From NCBI GenBank assembly GCA_015501055.1, contig JADNYV010000267.1, positions 1 to 48,329 of the forward strand: DNA of 48,329 nt, read 5' to 3'. Origin of the DNA: Mucidula mucida. Its lineage: Eukaryota > Basidiomycota > Agaricomycetes > Agaricales > Physalacriaceae. A model generated the notes under the pieces. That model had not been told where the DNA came from. It saw only the letters and a list, made by a program, of their open reading frames with translations, and did not search any database. This document shows, in pieces, positions 21,676 through 32,902 of this stretch (positions are counted from its first letter, which is position 1; the number at the start of each line of letters is the position of its first letter). Made by a program: the position numbers and the translations under genes.

Positions 21676-22024
21676 AAATGGAGAAGAAAGAGTGTATACC
21701 TCAAATGTATGTTATGGTCTGCCTTGTAGAAACCTCGTATATGTAAAATATTCTGGTACCGACGAGACAGTCATGACTCTGCGCGCGCCATCGCGTGTGT
21801 CGATTCTTGACATTCTTAATCATTCACGCGTCAAAGGGTCACATTCGACTGCGAAAAGATCATCACCCTTCACACAAGAAAAGATAAACACCAAAGATAC
21901 CAGGAAGAATGACTTCCGCACGGACCATACATGATCGTGACTTTGTTGATTACGCTTAGTCAGGCGCGTCCTATGTTGATCTAAACCGGGAACAAAGCCC
22001 CAAAATAGACAAATTTCCCTCGCT

Positions 22025-24088
22025 ATGGTTTCCTACAGCTCTTCATTTGCTACCATGACACAGCAGGTACGCAACGTCGCGCCGCCCCGTTTCCTGAGAG
22101 AGTCCTTTCACCGCCAATCGCGTTGTTTCATACGACGCGTGCCGCTTGACGTTCTCGTCGATCGCGTTCTTTCGCGGTTATCATTGAAAGAGATCCTAAG
22201 ATTGCGAAAGGTAGGCTGCCTGAGCTTAACTAGACCTCGTACTGAGTCGAATTTCCAGGTTGATAAAGCCTTCTTCATTCTTACGCATGAAGTCACGATC
22301 TGGAAGCATTTCTTCTGGCAGCTCGACATACCCACTCCATTCTTCTACGAGAATCCCGCGCGCTTTACGATCGATTCTCGAGAGCATGAATGCGAACGTA
22401 TGGTGGCGCGCGCCATCGCGCTCGAGGACAACTGGCACAGTACAATTCCCAGAGCGTACAACGTCAACTCTTTCCAATACTCGTTCGAGATACTGGAGAC
22501 GAAGATACTTCCAGGAGGCAAATACATCGTCGCATCTGCTCAGTACTTTCCTGATATCGAACCCCCTCTTGAAAGCGACCCACGCCCCAAATATGCGATC
22601 ATAATTCTCGAGCTCTCTGGTTTTCCGGACCTCCCTAGGTCGAAGATGGTGTACTGTATAGATCTGGCCAAGAGAGCTTATCGTATTCAGGCACGGTTCA
22701 TGCACTATCAGTCACAGGAGGGAATTGTCATATCTTATGTGACAAGGAGCTTTAAGCCATACTTTCCGGGCAGGTGAGCTGTTCTTTCACGCCACAACCG
22801 ACATCTCGACGCTCATGAGTGATAGTAATTGGGATCTTTGGGAGCTGAGCTACGATGAAGACATACCTGCGCCGATGGAACACGAATGGCATGCTGGCTT
22901 CATCGATCTAGTAGCTCTGGGAATTGCCTCGACCGAGGCGGTTGTAAAAAAATGGCATGAAATTGGCTCCGACCGTCGAGAGGGGCGCATCGACCATTTT
23001 GTCCTGACTATGGGCGACGGTACGCCTGTAGCGGCGTACATCGTCCAACCATTCATCTTAGTTGTCCACGACCTTGACAATGCTGTCTTCAAAATGGTTA
23101 TGTTGGACTCTGTTGGACCGAATGTGAGTTTAGAGAAACCCTCATGTCACTTCACGTACCTAACAGTGAACTACAGTCAGAAGTTCGGTGCCTCCGACTT
23201 CTCACGAGTCGCAAGCAGGCCCTTGTCATCCGAACACGGAAGGATAACGCGCATACTCACGGACACTATGTTCAGCTCTACGACTTCTTATACAACGTCC
23301 ACGGTCGACCATCGTTGTCCATTCCACTCAAATCCCTGGACTCACCATTCTCATCCTTCTCGATATCAGAGCCGACCCAGATGACCGAAATATCCTCGAA
23401 TTCGATTTCCTCAAGCTCTCGCCTATCCAGTCACTCCCTCCATCCGCCTATATCGATATATGGCGTGCGAGAGCATCCCCGGTGCCTCGAGCATTATACC
23501 ATAAGGCCCAAATACGCAGACGAAGTTACCCCGCAAGGGTACATGATCAAGCCTGACTGCTTCGTCCCACTCTCGCGCTACGTCTTCGAGTCATTCGACT
23601 TTGACCCAATCCTCATTCCAGCAGTCCATCGCCCGTTGATATTCAACCAGCAGTATCAATGCGGTCGTAGTGTCATCACGAACCTTCGCCGTTTCCTGCC
23701 AAAGGACAGGGCCAAGCTCCGTGCTGACTATGACGGCAAGTACCACTTTGACCGAGAGCCCTTGGTACAGAGGGAATGGCGCGCGACGTGGCAGTCTACA
23801 CGAATGATCAGCACGATCTCGTTGATACCGGGCAACATATTCTCGCAATGTGGGGAACAGGAGTCATTCTGTGTCGGGTGGGATGAAACCAGCGGTCGTG
23901 TCTGCATTGCGACAGTTCCCGACTACAAGCTGACTATCGTGGACCTAGCAACTGACATCACTCGGAACCGATGTCTGGATGATTGGAAAGACCAAGGACG
24001 AACTCCCGAACACTACTATGGGGGTCAGGCAATGCTTGTTGACGACGTAGGTCGCCCGTATGTCCCATACATCTATGTTGAAGCCTAG
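22025..24088 (+). CDS. F-box protein
   Basis: Exons 22025-22210, 22259-22773, 22820-23123 and 23177-24088 join in phase to 638 codons. Residues about 38-85 form an F-box, with VPLDVLVDRVLSRLSLKEIL, then LRKVDKAFFILTHE and WKHFFW. F-box proteins bind Skp1 and bring substrates to SCF ubiquitin ligases. The remaining about 550 residues have no repeats I can name, though alternating beta-like segments (for example YAIIILEL, AYIVQPFILVVHDL) suggest a propeller-like region. Large families of such proteins occur in mushrooms and their substrates are unknown. Confidence 0.82.
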
Positions 24089-24214
24089 GGAGAATATAGA
24101 TACTGTACCATTGACGCTGTCACCAAAGTTTTTGAACCAGTTTCCATACCTTGGCTACGCCAGTTCCGATACTGCATGATGCGTCAACATAGAGAATGAA
24201 ATATAATTGGACAC

Positions 24215-26077
24215 TTACTTCGCTGAATCGACGTCTTGGAGAGCCTTCCACATGGCTGGGGCCTTCGCATTGACAGTACCCTCTGATAGCGTCGGTGGGG
24301 CTTCACCCCCGTCTAATTTGACCCATTGCACACGATACGTCTTCCTGATATGCGAAAATATATGCAGGACGTCGCCAGCATGCTTGACATGGCGTATTCT
24401 ATAGTCCTTCGCATCTTGATCCTCGGCGACTGCCTTCTCTTTGTTACTACTAGAGAGCGGGAGAAGACGTTCTTCAAATAACTTTGAAAGTCGCTGGTGT
24501 GGTAAGTCGATACAGCGCCGAGTACTCAACGTTCCCGCCACATTGACATCTGCCGGAAATTCGTATAGACCTGCTAACAAGCCTGACAAATTGGATCATT
24601 AGTCGGAGAATCGACAACCGAGTAATGCACACCCGAACCTTCATCCGGTCGTCGCACCAGAAGAAAATACCGAAGATCAGGTTGTTTGGATGAAGCCCAT
24701 TCCACAACGCTGACCAAATCAGTCTCTTCTCGGGACTTCTTCTTTCGACTTTCATTGGATAGCAGTGACACCAGCCTCCGTAAGCGGTTCACATATGGTG
24801 CACAGATCTTCCATGTCCGGCGGCTCCTTCTCGGGCTGATAGTGGAACAGCGAAACGACACGTCAGAAACAACCCCAGGTCATACTTACAAACAGGCTTA
24901 CGACTTGAATAGATCGATAAGCAGCGCATTTATAGCTCAGAGGGCACGCTGCACACTCCGGGGCGCGAACTTTACAAACGGTGCTGCCCAATTCAATCAA
25001 GGACTGGTTGAGATCGCCCGGGCGTCGTTTCTTGACCATTTCGTTTTGGTCATTGTCCGGCTCTTGCTCGTTATTACTCAAATGCATCGTAAGCAGAATA
25101 GATAATTCTTACCTTGACCGTTCGTCTTCACGATAGCATCGGCCGCCGCCCAGAGAATGTCAAGCGTTATTTTCGCTTTCGGCGAAGCATGTAGCGCAAG
25201 GAAACGGCTTAAAGTCGATGCACATTGCCGTCAAGCTGATACATCGCGGGTTCAGCGTTCGCTGTAGAACACTGCTGACTGGTGTCACTTACGACTGGCA
25301 CACGTTCACCGTAAGCAATCGAGCAAATGGCTCCGGCAGTGTATCGTCCGACGCCAGGAATGTTCTTCTCCATGTCATGCGCGTTTTCAGGCAGCAGTCC
25401 ATCGTACTCCTTTACGGCTTTCTGGGCCCCGGCGAGGAGACGGCTCGCGCGACTGTAATAGCCAAGGCCTTTCCATACGGCGTTTACATCATCTATCGGA
25501 GAGGCTGCCTAGTATCGGAATGAGTAAAATGCACACCGGACGAGCGATTAATCGTACAAGGTCGCGCAAAGTCGGAAACCTGGTGTTCAACTTTAGTCCA
25601 CAACGCGTAAACAGTTTCGGACAGCTCACTCACTTGGTCATCCAAGTGTTATAGTACGGGATGACAGTAGCTACCTGTGTCTGTTGAAGCATTATTTCCG
25701 AGACCCATACCTACAGTGAGACTGTAAGACGCGGCTGTCGGAAACGCGGTATAATCACGTACTTCATACGCCCGTTGAGCGCGCTCCTGTTTCGTGAGAT
25801 TTGGATTGTACGGCTTTCTCCACGGCATAGCACGCGCTGTATACGCGGAGGAATACCATTTCAATAGCGCGTCGCAGATATCCTCAGCCGATTCGATGAC
25901 ATGTAAGGATTTATCATGCGGAGTGGCTGAAACCAAGTCAGCCTCGGCTGCATCCTTTTTAGCTGCTTTCTTGGTAGCTTTCTTGGGAACTTTGGGCTTC
26001 TTTTTCGGGGCTTCGTCGAAAGAAATATCGCTGCCTTCGAATTCGGACGCAGACGCGCTACGTTTCCGCTTGGCCAT
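24215..26077 (-). CDS. MUTYH: Adenine DNA glycosylase (MutY/MUTYH type), three apparent frameshifts
   Basis: Eight exons (26077-25763, 25710-25634, 25579-25558, 25508-25293, 25235-25113, 25062-24890, 24835-24639, 24582-24215) all meet at good GT-AG sites. The enzyme removes A mispaired with 8-oxoG. It shows a basic N-terminal tail, VSEIMLQQTQV, helix-hairpin-helix NIPGVGRYTAGAI, catalytic Asp in LDGNVHRL, the iron-sulphur cysteines CKVRAPECAACPLSYKC and a C-terminal NUDIX-like part (FPADVN...HIRKTYRVQWV). One base is missing near 25211, 24760 and 24742; with those counted, every exon phase agrees. Either a recent pseudogene or, more likely, assembly errors. Confidence 0.9.
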
Positions 26078-26383
26078 CGTGGTAGAAAAGCAACAGGTTG
26101 CCCTTACGTAATAAAATCAACAGACGCCACCAAGAACGTCGTAGAAGGTATTTAGCCTGATTGATATAGGTATTATACATTTGCATTTGAGGTATAGCAC
26201 TAGGAATACTGGAATTAGTGATCCCTACATGGAGACCGACGAATCAAAGCAATACATAACGACAACCAAAGAAAATGACTGGGTCGTATGTGTACATCCA
26301 TCCAATCTCCGGGATGGAAGTTACAGAGTGAATAAAATAACAGAACAAACAGACCATCCATCCAGACTCCAGTTAGCATAGTG

Positions 26384-29300
26384 TTAGTGGTTTGCCATCA
26401 CGGACTGTGTAAAAGCGCTTGGAGGCCCTTTGCCTTCCTTTTCTTTCTCCCGCTCTCGCTCCTTCTTACCCTTTCCAAATCCAAGACCAAGCATCGGAGC
26501 CGTCAGACTCAGCTTACGACTCGTTCGTTTCCAATGTGGGGCGCCGTTGGTGCTACTCGACGTGCTCGTGGCGCTGTTGTTGCTACCAACAAGGGTCTGC
26601 AGTGATGGCGCGTCAGGCGTGTGAGAACGCTCCGACATTTTCCCTTTGTCATAAGTGGCATGCCCATTGCTAGTCCCGTTGGGAAAACTGCGGGGCGGAG
26701 ACTCTGGAGATATCAAGTGGTGAGGTATCGGGGGAACTGGTGGAGCAAAAGGCGGCGATGATATACGAGCAGTACCCGTCGCTGTGGCAGGCCGAGGAGG
26801 TGGAGTAACGCGAAGACTATCCAGATCTTTCGCCTTGTCCTTCTGACTGGGTAGATGAGGGAAGGACTTCTCGTGTTTGGGGTATTTCACAGTTGAGGAT
26901 TTATCGAGGGATCCGCCTCTGGGGGATGGAGGGAAATCAAACGAACCAGATGCAGACGGTGGTGAGGTTGATAACGCTGAGGGTCCATGCGAGAATGAGC
27001 CCACTGAGGAAGTTACAGACCCTGCAGGAGACGAACTCTCGTCGCCTTGCCTTCGGCGACGATCGTCACTGCCAAGAAGGCCGCTACCAGACGACTTCGG
27101 ACGTAGACGTCCTTTCGCAAAAGATTGAACACGGAGGCGTCAGATAAGCTAGGCTCAGAAGGGCGTCTCGCCTTCCGAGCCTGTGGCTGTACAGTTTTGA
27201 ACCACGACGACGAGCCTTCGCCCGTGTCTTTCACAACAGGAGAAGATGGTACATCAGACAGTCCTTGCGCACTCCCAGGTCTCGCCTGTTTCTCGCCAGC
27301 CTTGAGCGATTTCCGCTTGAACCATATGCTTGACTTTCGTTCTGGCTCCTTGTGGCGCGGCCGATCATCCCATTCTCGTGGGGTCCCAGGCCCCGGGCTA
27401 GTAGGCGGTCTCGGAGGCAGTGTGACCTCGCCCTCCTTCAGCGCTGTTGCATTCAGCGACGAAACGGGTGGCATGCCCGATTTTTCCGCCAAGGATTGCC
27501 GGCTGTCCGGACCGTTTGCGGCCGCGGACGCAGACGTTGATGGGCGCCGCTTGACTGTTCCGAACAACCCCTTGCGCGGGATAGCAGTTGTCGTCGGCGT
27601 GATAGCGGAAGCTGAAGAGGGGCCAGCGGATATCGGAGGTGACGCGAAATCGTCAAGGTCAGCCACTTTGATCTCCAGTGGCTGACGCTTGTCGGATGGT
27701 TGTAGTAACGGGGATGAAGACTGTGACGGGGTAATAGGAAATGGAGGATCACTGAGATCTGATGAATTCTCCTCTTCGACTAAGCCTGGGGGTAATGGAG
27801 GGTTTGAGAGCTGGACTGGTGATGCGTAGGGATCCACGGGCTCAGAGATGGGATCCATGAGGTCGGGTGCCACAGGGGACGGTTGACGGATACCAAGGCC
27901 CGGAAGGTCGATGTCAGCTGCCTGTAATAGAGTACGTACGCGGAACCAGCGTTGGACTCTCCAAAATATTTGGGGATTTCGCTTTCCGGCAGGGGATACA
28001 CTGTATCGTCATCGAAAACAAGCCAAGAGCCGCCCGTTTTGATAATCGATATGTAGTGTCCATGATGCGGGCCGCTAGCAATAAAGTCGCATCAGCTACA
28101 GAGCTTGGCACCATGAATAGAACAGTAACGTACTTTCCTATGTGCACGACTATCGCGAAGAGATTAAAGAGCCGGTCGGCATCATCCGTATCATCGACAG
28201 TATTGAATAGCCGAAGTTCGAATGGAAAAGCAACGCGGTAAGCGAGCTTGATGTACTTTTGGAGGTCCTCCTGGTATTTGAAGCGCTTCAGGTGTAGGGC
28301 CAATACATTCGGTAATTTCTTGATCTTCATTCTAGATGAAACTGTCAGTGAACGAATCGGTTGACGAGATGACCGAACCTCTTCTCCGCCTCTTGCAAGT
28401 CGCAGCATGAATCGCAGAAAAACTTGTTCTTGTGGCACAGCATCTCGCTAGCACTAAACTGGCGCAAACAAGCGGTGACGCTAGAGTTTTGTTCAATGTC
28501 GATTGACAGATCCAGGAAAGACTCGTCCCGAGATGATACCTGCACATTGATCGTATCATCAGGGAGGGAAGTACAAGAGAACGCGTACCGTTTCGCAGGT
28601 CAGACAGCGGGTTTCACTGGTGAGGATACCTTCAAATAGTTTGTGAACGAGGGTGGCGTCCTGAGGGGAGTTCCGGAATTAGAGCTAGTAGTTGCTGTTA
28701 TTATAGTAGGCTGCATGCCGGAAGCAAGAGTTGCAACAGAGTTGGAGACTGGAACGCGCCTTGTGAGTAAGAGATGCGCGCAGAAAGCGTAAGACTTACG
28801 GTCTTCACCCGCCGACTCGTGCTGTAGCTTTCGGTCTTCTTCTACTTCTTCTACATCTTATTAAGAAGGTAATTTAGGAATTCGTGGGCATCCTGATGCA
28901 TGGAGGTGCGAAAGATTTCGTTGCCTTCTCTGACTTTGTCGATGAAAGCCCGCGGAGAGACGGTGCCCTTGTCGGATGGACTTGTGGATATGTGCAGGTA
29001 CAGAGAACGAAGGCGGAGAAGAGGGTCGGTGGAGATTGGGGGATGGCGACGGCGGATGTTGGAAGGGAAGTTTCTGAAGGTGTGAGGATGGGGACGCCGT
29101 TTGAGGTGGACGGTCTTCGCTCCGGTTTGCCGCGGACGGGCGCCAAGGATGGTGGAGGCGTGCAACAGGCCGCCGGAAGCGCATCTTGCGAGGCGTCTGC
29201 TGACGGGCGGTCTTCCGCCTGCAGTAGTAGTTCGCGAAAAGGCGTGCAAAAGTAAAGAGCCTGTATCACAGAGTTGGCATAACTTTGTTCATCGTCAGCT

Positions 29301-29518
29301 ATCGTTGCGGGCGGTTGTAAGCGTGTCTGCTCACCATGTATTGCCAAACTGCAAGGCGAATTGTAAGTATTATTTCAGCATTATTTATGCAAAATACACA
29401 CGTTCTCGAGGCCATATTTCTTGGCGTCCGCCGACGATATGGGCGGGATGGAGACTGCCTTTGCGCCGGCCGATGACGGACTCTGGGGTGCACCAAAGAT
29501 CCATTTTGCTCTTGCCAT
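26384..29518 (-). CDS. Ubiquitin-specific protease (USP12/46, CreB-like), five apparent frameshifts
   Basis: Exons 29518-29402, 29348-29335, 29282-28800, 28748-28589, 28539-28379, 28331-28134 and 28074-26384. The Cys box is [20 protein letters not shown], and its catalytic Cys codon is split after the 14-nt second exon. Then come [15 protein letters not shown], zinc-binding CLTCE and CDSC, and the His box [12 protein letters not shown] Ser/Pro-rich tail of roughly 500 residues, probably disordered, follows. These enzymes deubiquitinate substrates with WD40 partners; CreB acts in carbon repression in Aspergillus. One base seems missing near 29012, 28854, 28667, 27923 and 27111; the splice sites are all intact. 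Confidence 0.88.
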
Positions 29519-29922
29519 ACTAATGGGCGACCTCCGTCAGCCCGGCGAGGTTGTGTGGAGCACGCTGCTGTCCTTGTGCGGCGTCTAGCACGACGTTGAT
29601 GTTGAGAGTTCTGATCAAGTTTAGCTCGTCTCGTTATGGAGGCAGGCACCCTTCCACGTGATCCATTTCTCCTCATGGTTCCAGATTCCGGCCCTACTCT
29701 GCTTTTTACTGGAATATCTCTTCCATCTCACTCGCTGTGGCTTTTCCGGCATGTTATATTACGGTCCGCGGTGTCGGCAGATCATCCGACTCGGCGCAGC
29801 TCGTTAGTTAGCCATCAATGTGCAGTAGCCGCAGTGTAACTCTACAAATTATCAACTCCAGAGAGTTCTCTATAGTACTTCCGGATAAAGAATGATAAAC
29901 CGCGGACACTAAGCACCATTGT

Positions 29923-31519
29923 TCAGTACGGACTCAATATCCGTTTCACCACTACTTTGTCTCGCACAGATACCGTTCCACTCTGCAGAGGAACACCATT
30001 GCAGCCCACGCACGCCTTCCACTTCTGTTTAGGATCAATACCGACGCGTATCTTCATCAGGACTTTGTACGGGACCGCCTTGTCCCTGATTCCCGTTTCT
30101 GGAGAAACATTTGGCAGCTGGGATCAAAGTAAGGCACTTGTCCTGGATGACGTCGAACTACTGATAGCACCACCAGACATCGCGCACACTTGGACACCAC
30201 CAGAAAGCTCGGGATCGTAGTCGATGTTGTTTCGTTGACGATCCCGATCTCCTCCCATAGATCTTCAGCAAATGGCCCGCCTCCATGAAAAATAATGTTG
30301 GGCCTGAACCTACACACAAGGCATCAGCTGATGGTTGTGGACCCCGAGGAACACAACGAGGGAAATTCAATGGAGGCCTCCACATGTTGCCGTCTATATC
30401 GCCGAAAAGAGACCGACCTTTCAATCACCATTCTATTCTTTCTCCAGCTTTCATCAACCCCTTGTATCCCCACCTGGCCTCGCGTCTCGTCTTCTATAAC
30501 CCCCATGCTCTCTTCAGAAAGGAACAAGATGGGATAGCCATCTTGATACACTGTTGTGGCTTTCAATACCGGGAACGCGTCCGTCGGGTCGCACACTCGC
30601 GGTCTCTGGCTTTTGTACACCAGATACACAGGCTTTCCAAAGTACGCTGAGAGAATAGCGGTTGCATCCGTGGTGGAGTTTACGGCTTCGCACACACGAC
30701 TGTCGATAGTTGAACCCCAGAGTGTTACTTCGATCCTTGAGATAGTGCCTTAGTTAATACTACTCGGTAAAACCAAGATTCTTACGATTGCCAGGTCATC
30801 ATCATGGCCTCCGAGGGACGTAGTGGGACTTCGAAGGATTCGCAACCCGAGTCATCGGGGAAAGAGACGTTTAGGACGCCTTTCTCGGCGTCTATCCGGG
30901 GCGTTATGAGCACCATCTAGGTTACTGTCAGCAGTTGCGGGTGTGAACACTCGAATCTTACTTTGGCAAAATCTCGCGCTGTTAGGACTGCCTTTGTTTC
31001 GGCATCGACGATGGACCAAAGCCTATCATTCTGTGTGTTGTTCAGTGACATGTCAATGAGTGACTAGACACGTACCTCGAGGCCTTCAGGCGTATATCGC
31101 GCTGACTGCACAGAAATACCGCGACAGCTCTGATGGTTCAGATTAGAAAACGGCTTGACCCGAATATATGCGTACCTTTATGTACATCAACAACTTTGAG
31201 ACGCGATGACACGACGCAAATATATGCGTACCTTTATGGGGTGAATTAACAACTTGGATACGCGAACATCGTCGTAACCATAATTTGGCGCGTTCAAGCG
31301 TGAAGGGTCAATAGTTGCGACTCGCAGGCGGGAGTTGGCGGGTGCAGACGAAGAGACAGGTTTTACGGAGGAAGTTTTCGCATGACTAAGTGAAGAACGA
31401 CGGAAGACAAGGAGCAGAATTAGGGCGCCGGCAATACAAGTGAGCAGAGCAGTGGCGGAATCTATAGGAAGCGCAGATAGCCGTAGCACGAGATCCTCAT
31501 ATACATGGTCTGAGCCCAT
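29923..31519 (-). CDS. MOSC-domain protein, mARC-like, membrane-anchored
   Basis: Seven exons (31519-31232, 31129-31076, 31030-30962, 30916-30786, 30735-30418, 30309-30174, 30117-29923) join in phase to 396 codons. Residues about 20-40 form one membrane helix (ALLTCIAGALILLLVF), then a MOSC N-terminal beta-barrel (IHPIKSCRGISV...) and a MOSC domain with FRPNIIF and SKCARCLLPNVSPETG. In animal mARC the second Cys of the matching CxRC motif binds molybdenum cofactor, so a reductase of N-hydroxylated compounds is likely. The anchor suggests outer mitochondrial or ER membrane. Intron 1 (102 nt) contains a partial duplication of the exon 1 / donor junction. Confidence 0.88.
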
Positions 31520-31564
31520 GATAGTAACCTTGTTTGAGGAAGCTCTAAGTATTCTACTCAGCGC

Positions 31565-31850
31565 TTAAATAAGCGAGGGTGACCCGACAGGCGCTAAAGT
31601 TCGGCTTTCGAATGGTGTCCGTTATCAATAGCGAACGCATGGACTTACAGGGAATATCAATCCCGAGTTGGGCCGCGAGTTGAGGCGGAGGATGGCCGCC
31701 TTTGGCAAGTTGCGATTGTTTGGCAATCCAAACGGCACTAAACAATACTACTTTCTCATGTCAAAACTTAGTGTGCCGCCCATATCCAACGCATACAAAG
31801 CAACAGATATGTAGACGGGGGCTGCATATAATGCAGCAAACGCAAGTCGT
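31565..31850 (-). CDS. Small putative membrane protein, 5' end unresolved
   Basis: On the minus strand a hydrophobic frame (ALYAAPVYISVALYALDMGG) runs into a second frame, VLFSAVWIAKQSQLAKGGHP, if one G is restored near 31758 (AAAGTAG). The second part ends at a good intron (31648-31594, GTAAGT...TTTAG) and a short last exon to TAA 31565. Upstream an acceptor GATGAG near 31843 is plausible, but no first exon could be placed. Two helices separated by a polar loop and a Pro-rich tail are visible. The family was not recognised. Confidence 0.38.
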
Positions 31851-31989
31851 TGCTCATCGTCGAAGTGTAGCAATCAGTACCTATCAAGCTGGCATTTCTT
31901 GTTGCTTCCAGTCCTATACTGTTACACTTTAGTGTTCACGTTACGTGCGTTTTTTAACTTCTCATCTATCGTCATCCATCGAGGCCACT

Positions 31990-32592
31990 TCACGCGGTCC
32001 TCAACACGATATGCACGCCACTATCCGAGCTGATGATTTCACTCATCTGCCCAACCTCAAGCCCAAACGCCGCGTCTTCAAACGGTTTCTGCATCTGGCC
32101 GCGCCCAAAGAAACCAAGATCTCCACCCTTTTCGTGTGACGAGCAATCAGAGTGCAGCTGCGCGAGTTGCGCGAATTTCTCCTTGGATCCGCCGATCTCG
32201 GCTTGGTAGCCTTTGAGGATGTCGATGGCCTCTTCCTTGGAACGCGTGATGTTTGGCTTGGTGAAAAAGCTGTAATTCAATACACATGGATATAGTAGGA
32301 AGGCGTACGTCTTTCCAGCTGGCAGGACGCCTACTACCGCTGTGCTTCACAAGGAGATGGCTGGCCCGCACTTGGCCCGACTTGTCGACCGGCTGTGCGC
32401 CTCCCTTGAGAAAGTGAAAGCCTGGCAGCTGCTCGACTTCTTCGCGCGTCATTCCTGAAGGTGGTTCCCATGTCGACTGCTGCGTTTCCGTATTAAAAAA
32501 GTAGGGCATCTTTTTCGAATTGGACATGCGGATTTCGTACTACAGATTGTGAGTAATTGGTCACCGTGTTGTCGTAAAATAGACGCACAACC
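31990..32592 (-). CDS. ESS1: Peptidyl-prolyl isomerase, Pin1/Ess1 type
   Basis: Exon 32539-32309 holds a WW domain (YEIRMSNSKKMPYFFN...STWEPP) and the start of the parvulin domain (ASHLLVKHSGSRRPASW); exon 32256-31990 finishes it with CSSHEKGGDLGFFGRGQM and ends ...HIVLRTA. Intron 32308-32257 is 52 nt. Pin1/Ess1 isomerises phospho-Ser/Thr-Pro bonds, notably in the RNA polymerase II tail, and acts in the nucleus. The first WW tryptophan appears to end the upstream exon (...DPPW at about 32592), but one G must be restored before the donor GTTGTG. The true start codon, further upstream, was not settled. The basic loop and the Cys active site are present. Confidence 0.88.
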
Positions 32593-32902
32593 ATGGTGGA
32601 TCCTTGAGGGTGGTGATGGTTTGCTGTCAAGTACAGATCAGACTCGGATACCGGGCCGAGGTCTTTCTGTCTAAACCACGACATCGTTCGCTGGCACAAT
32701 GTCCGACTCACGCGGTTACCGACATCCTTTCAATGATTGCACATTCTACCTGGGAGGCGTTGGCGGTGGGGACACCATTAGTGTATTGGAAACTGAGCTC
32801 ATTATTGACTTGTCTCACTGACAGATCAACCCCGCACCGTCAGTTCATGTTGCAAGGGCCTGTGATCAAGTCTTGAACTCGTAATAGCTCTCCGACCTGG
32901 CA

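Noticed and set aside
22226..22705. Minus-strand 159-codon frame in the F-box gene
   Set aside because: The plus strand has an in-phase four-exon gene with an F-box; the opposite frame has no conserved motif.
24550..24840. Alternative 44-nt intron removing one glycosylase frameshift
   Set aside because: It would delete the conserved CTICEP segment. Two missing bases explain the frame changes without losing it.
26877..27685. Plus-strand open frames opposite the deubiquitinase tail
   Set aside because: They are antisense shadows of the Ser/Pro-rich tail, whose codon bias keeps the other strand open.
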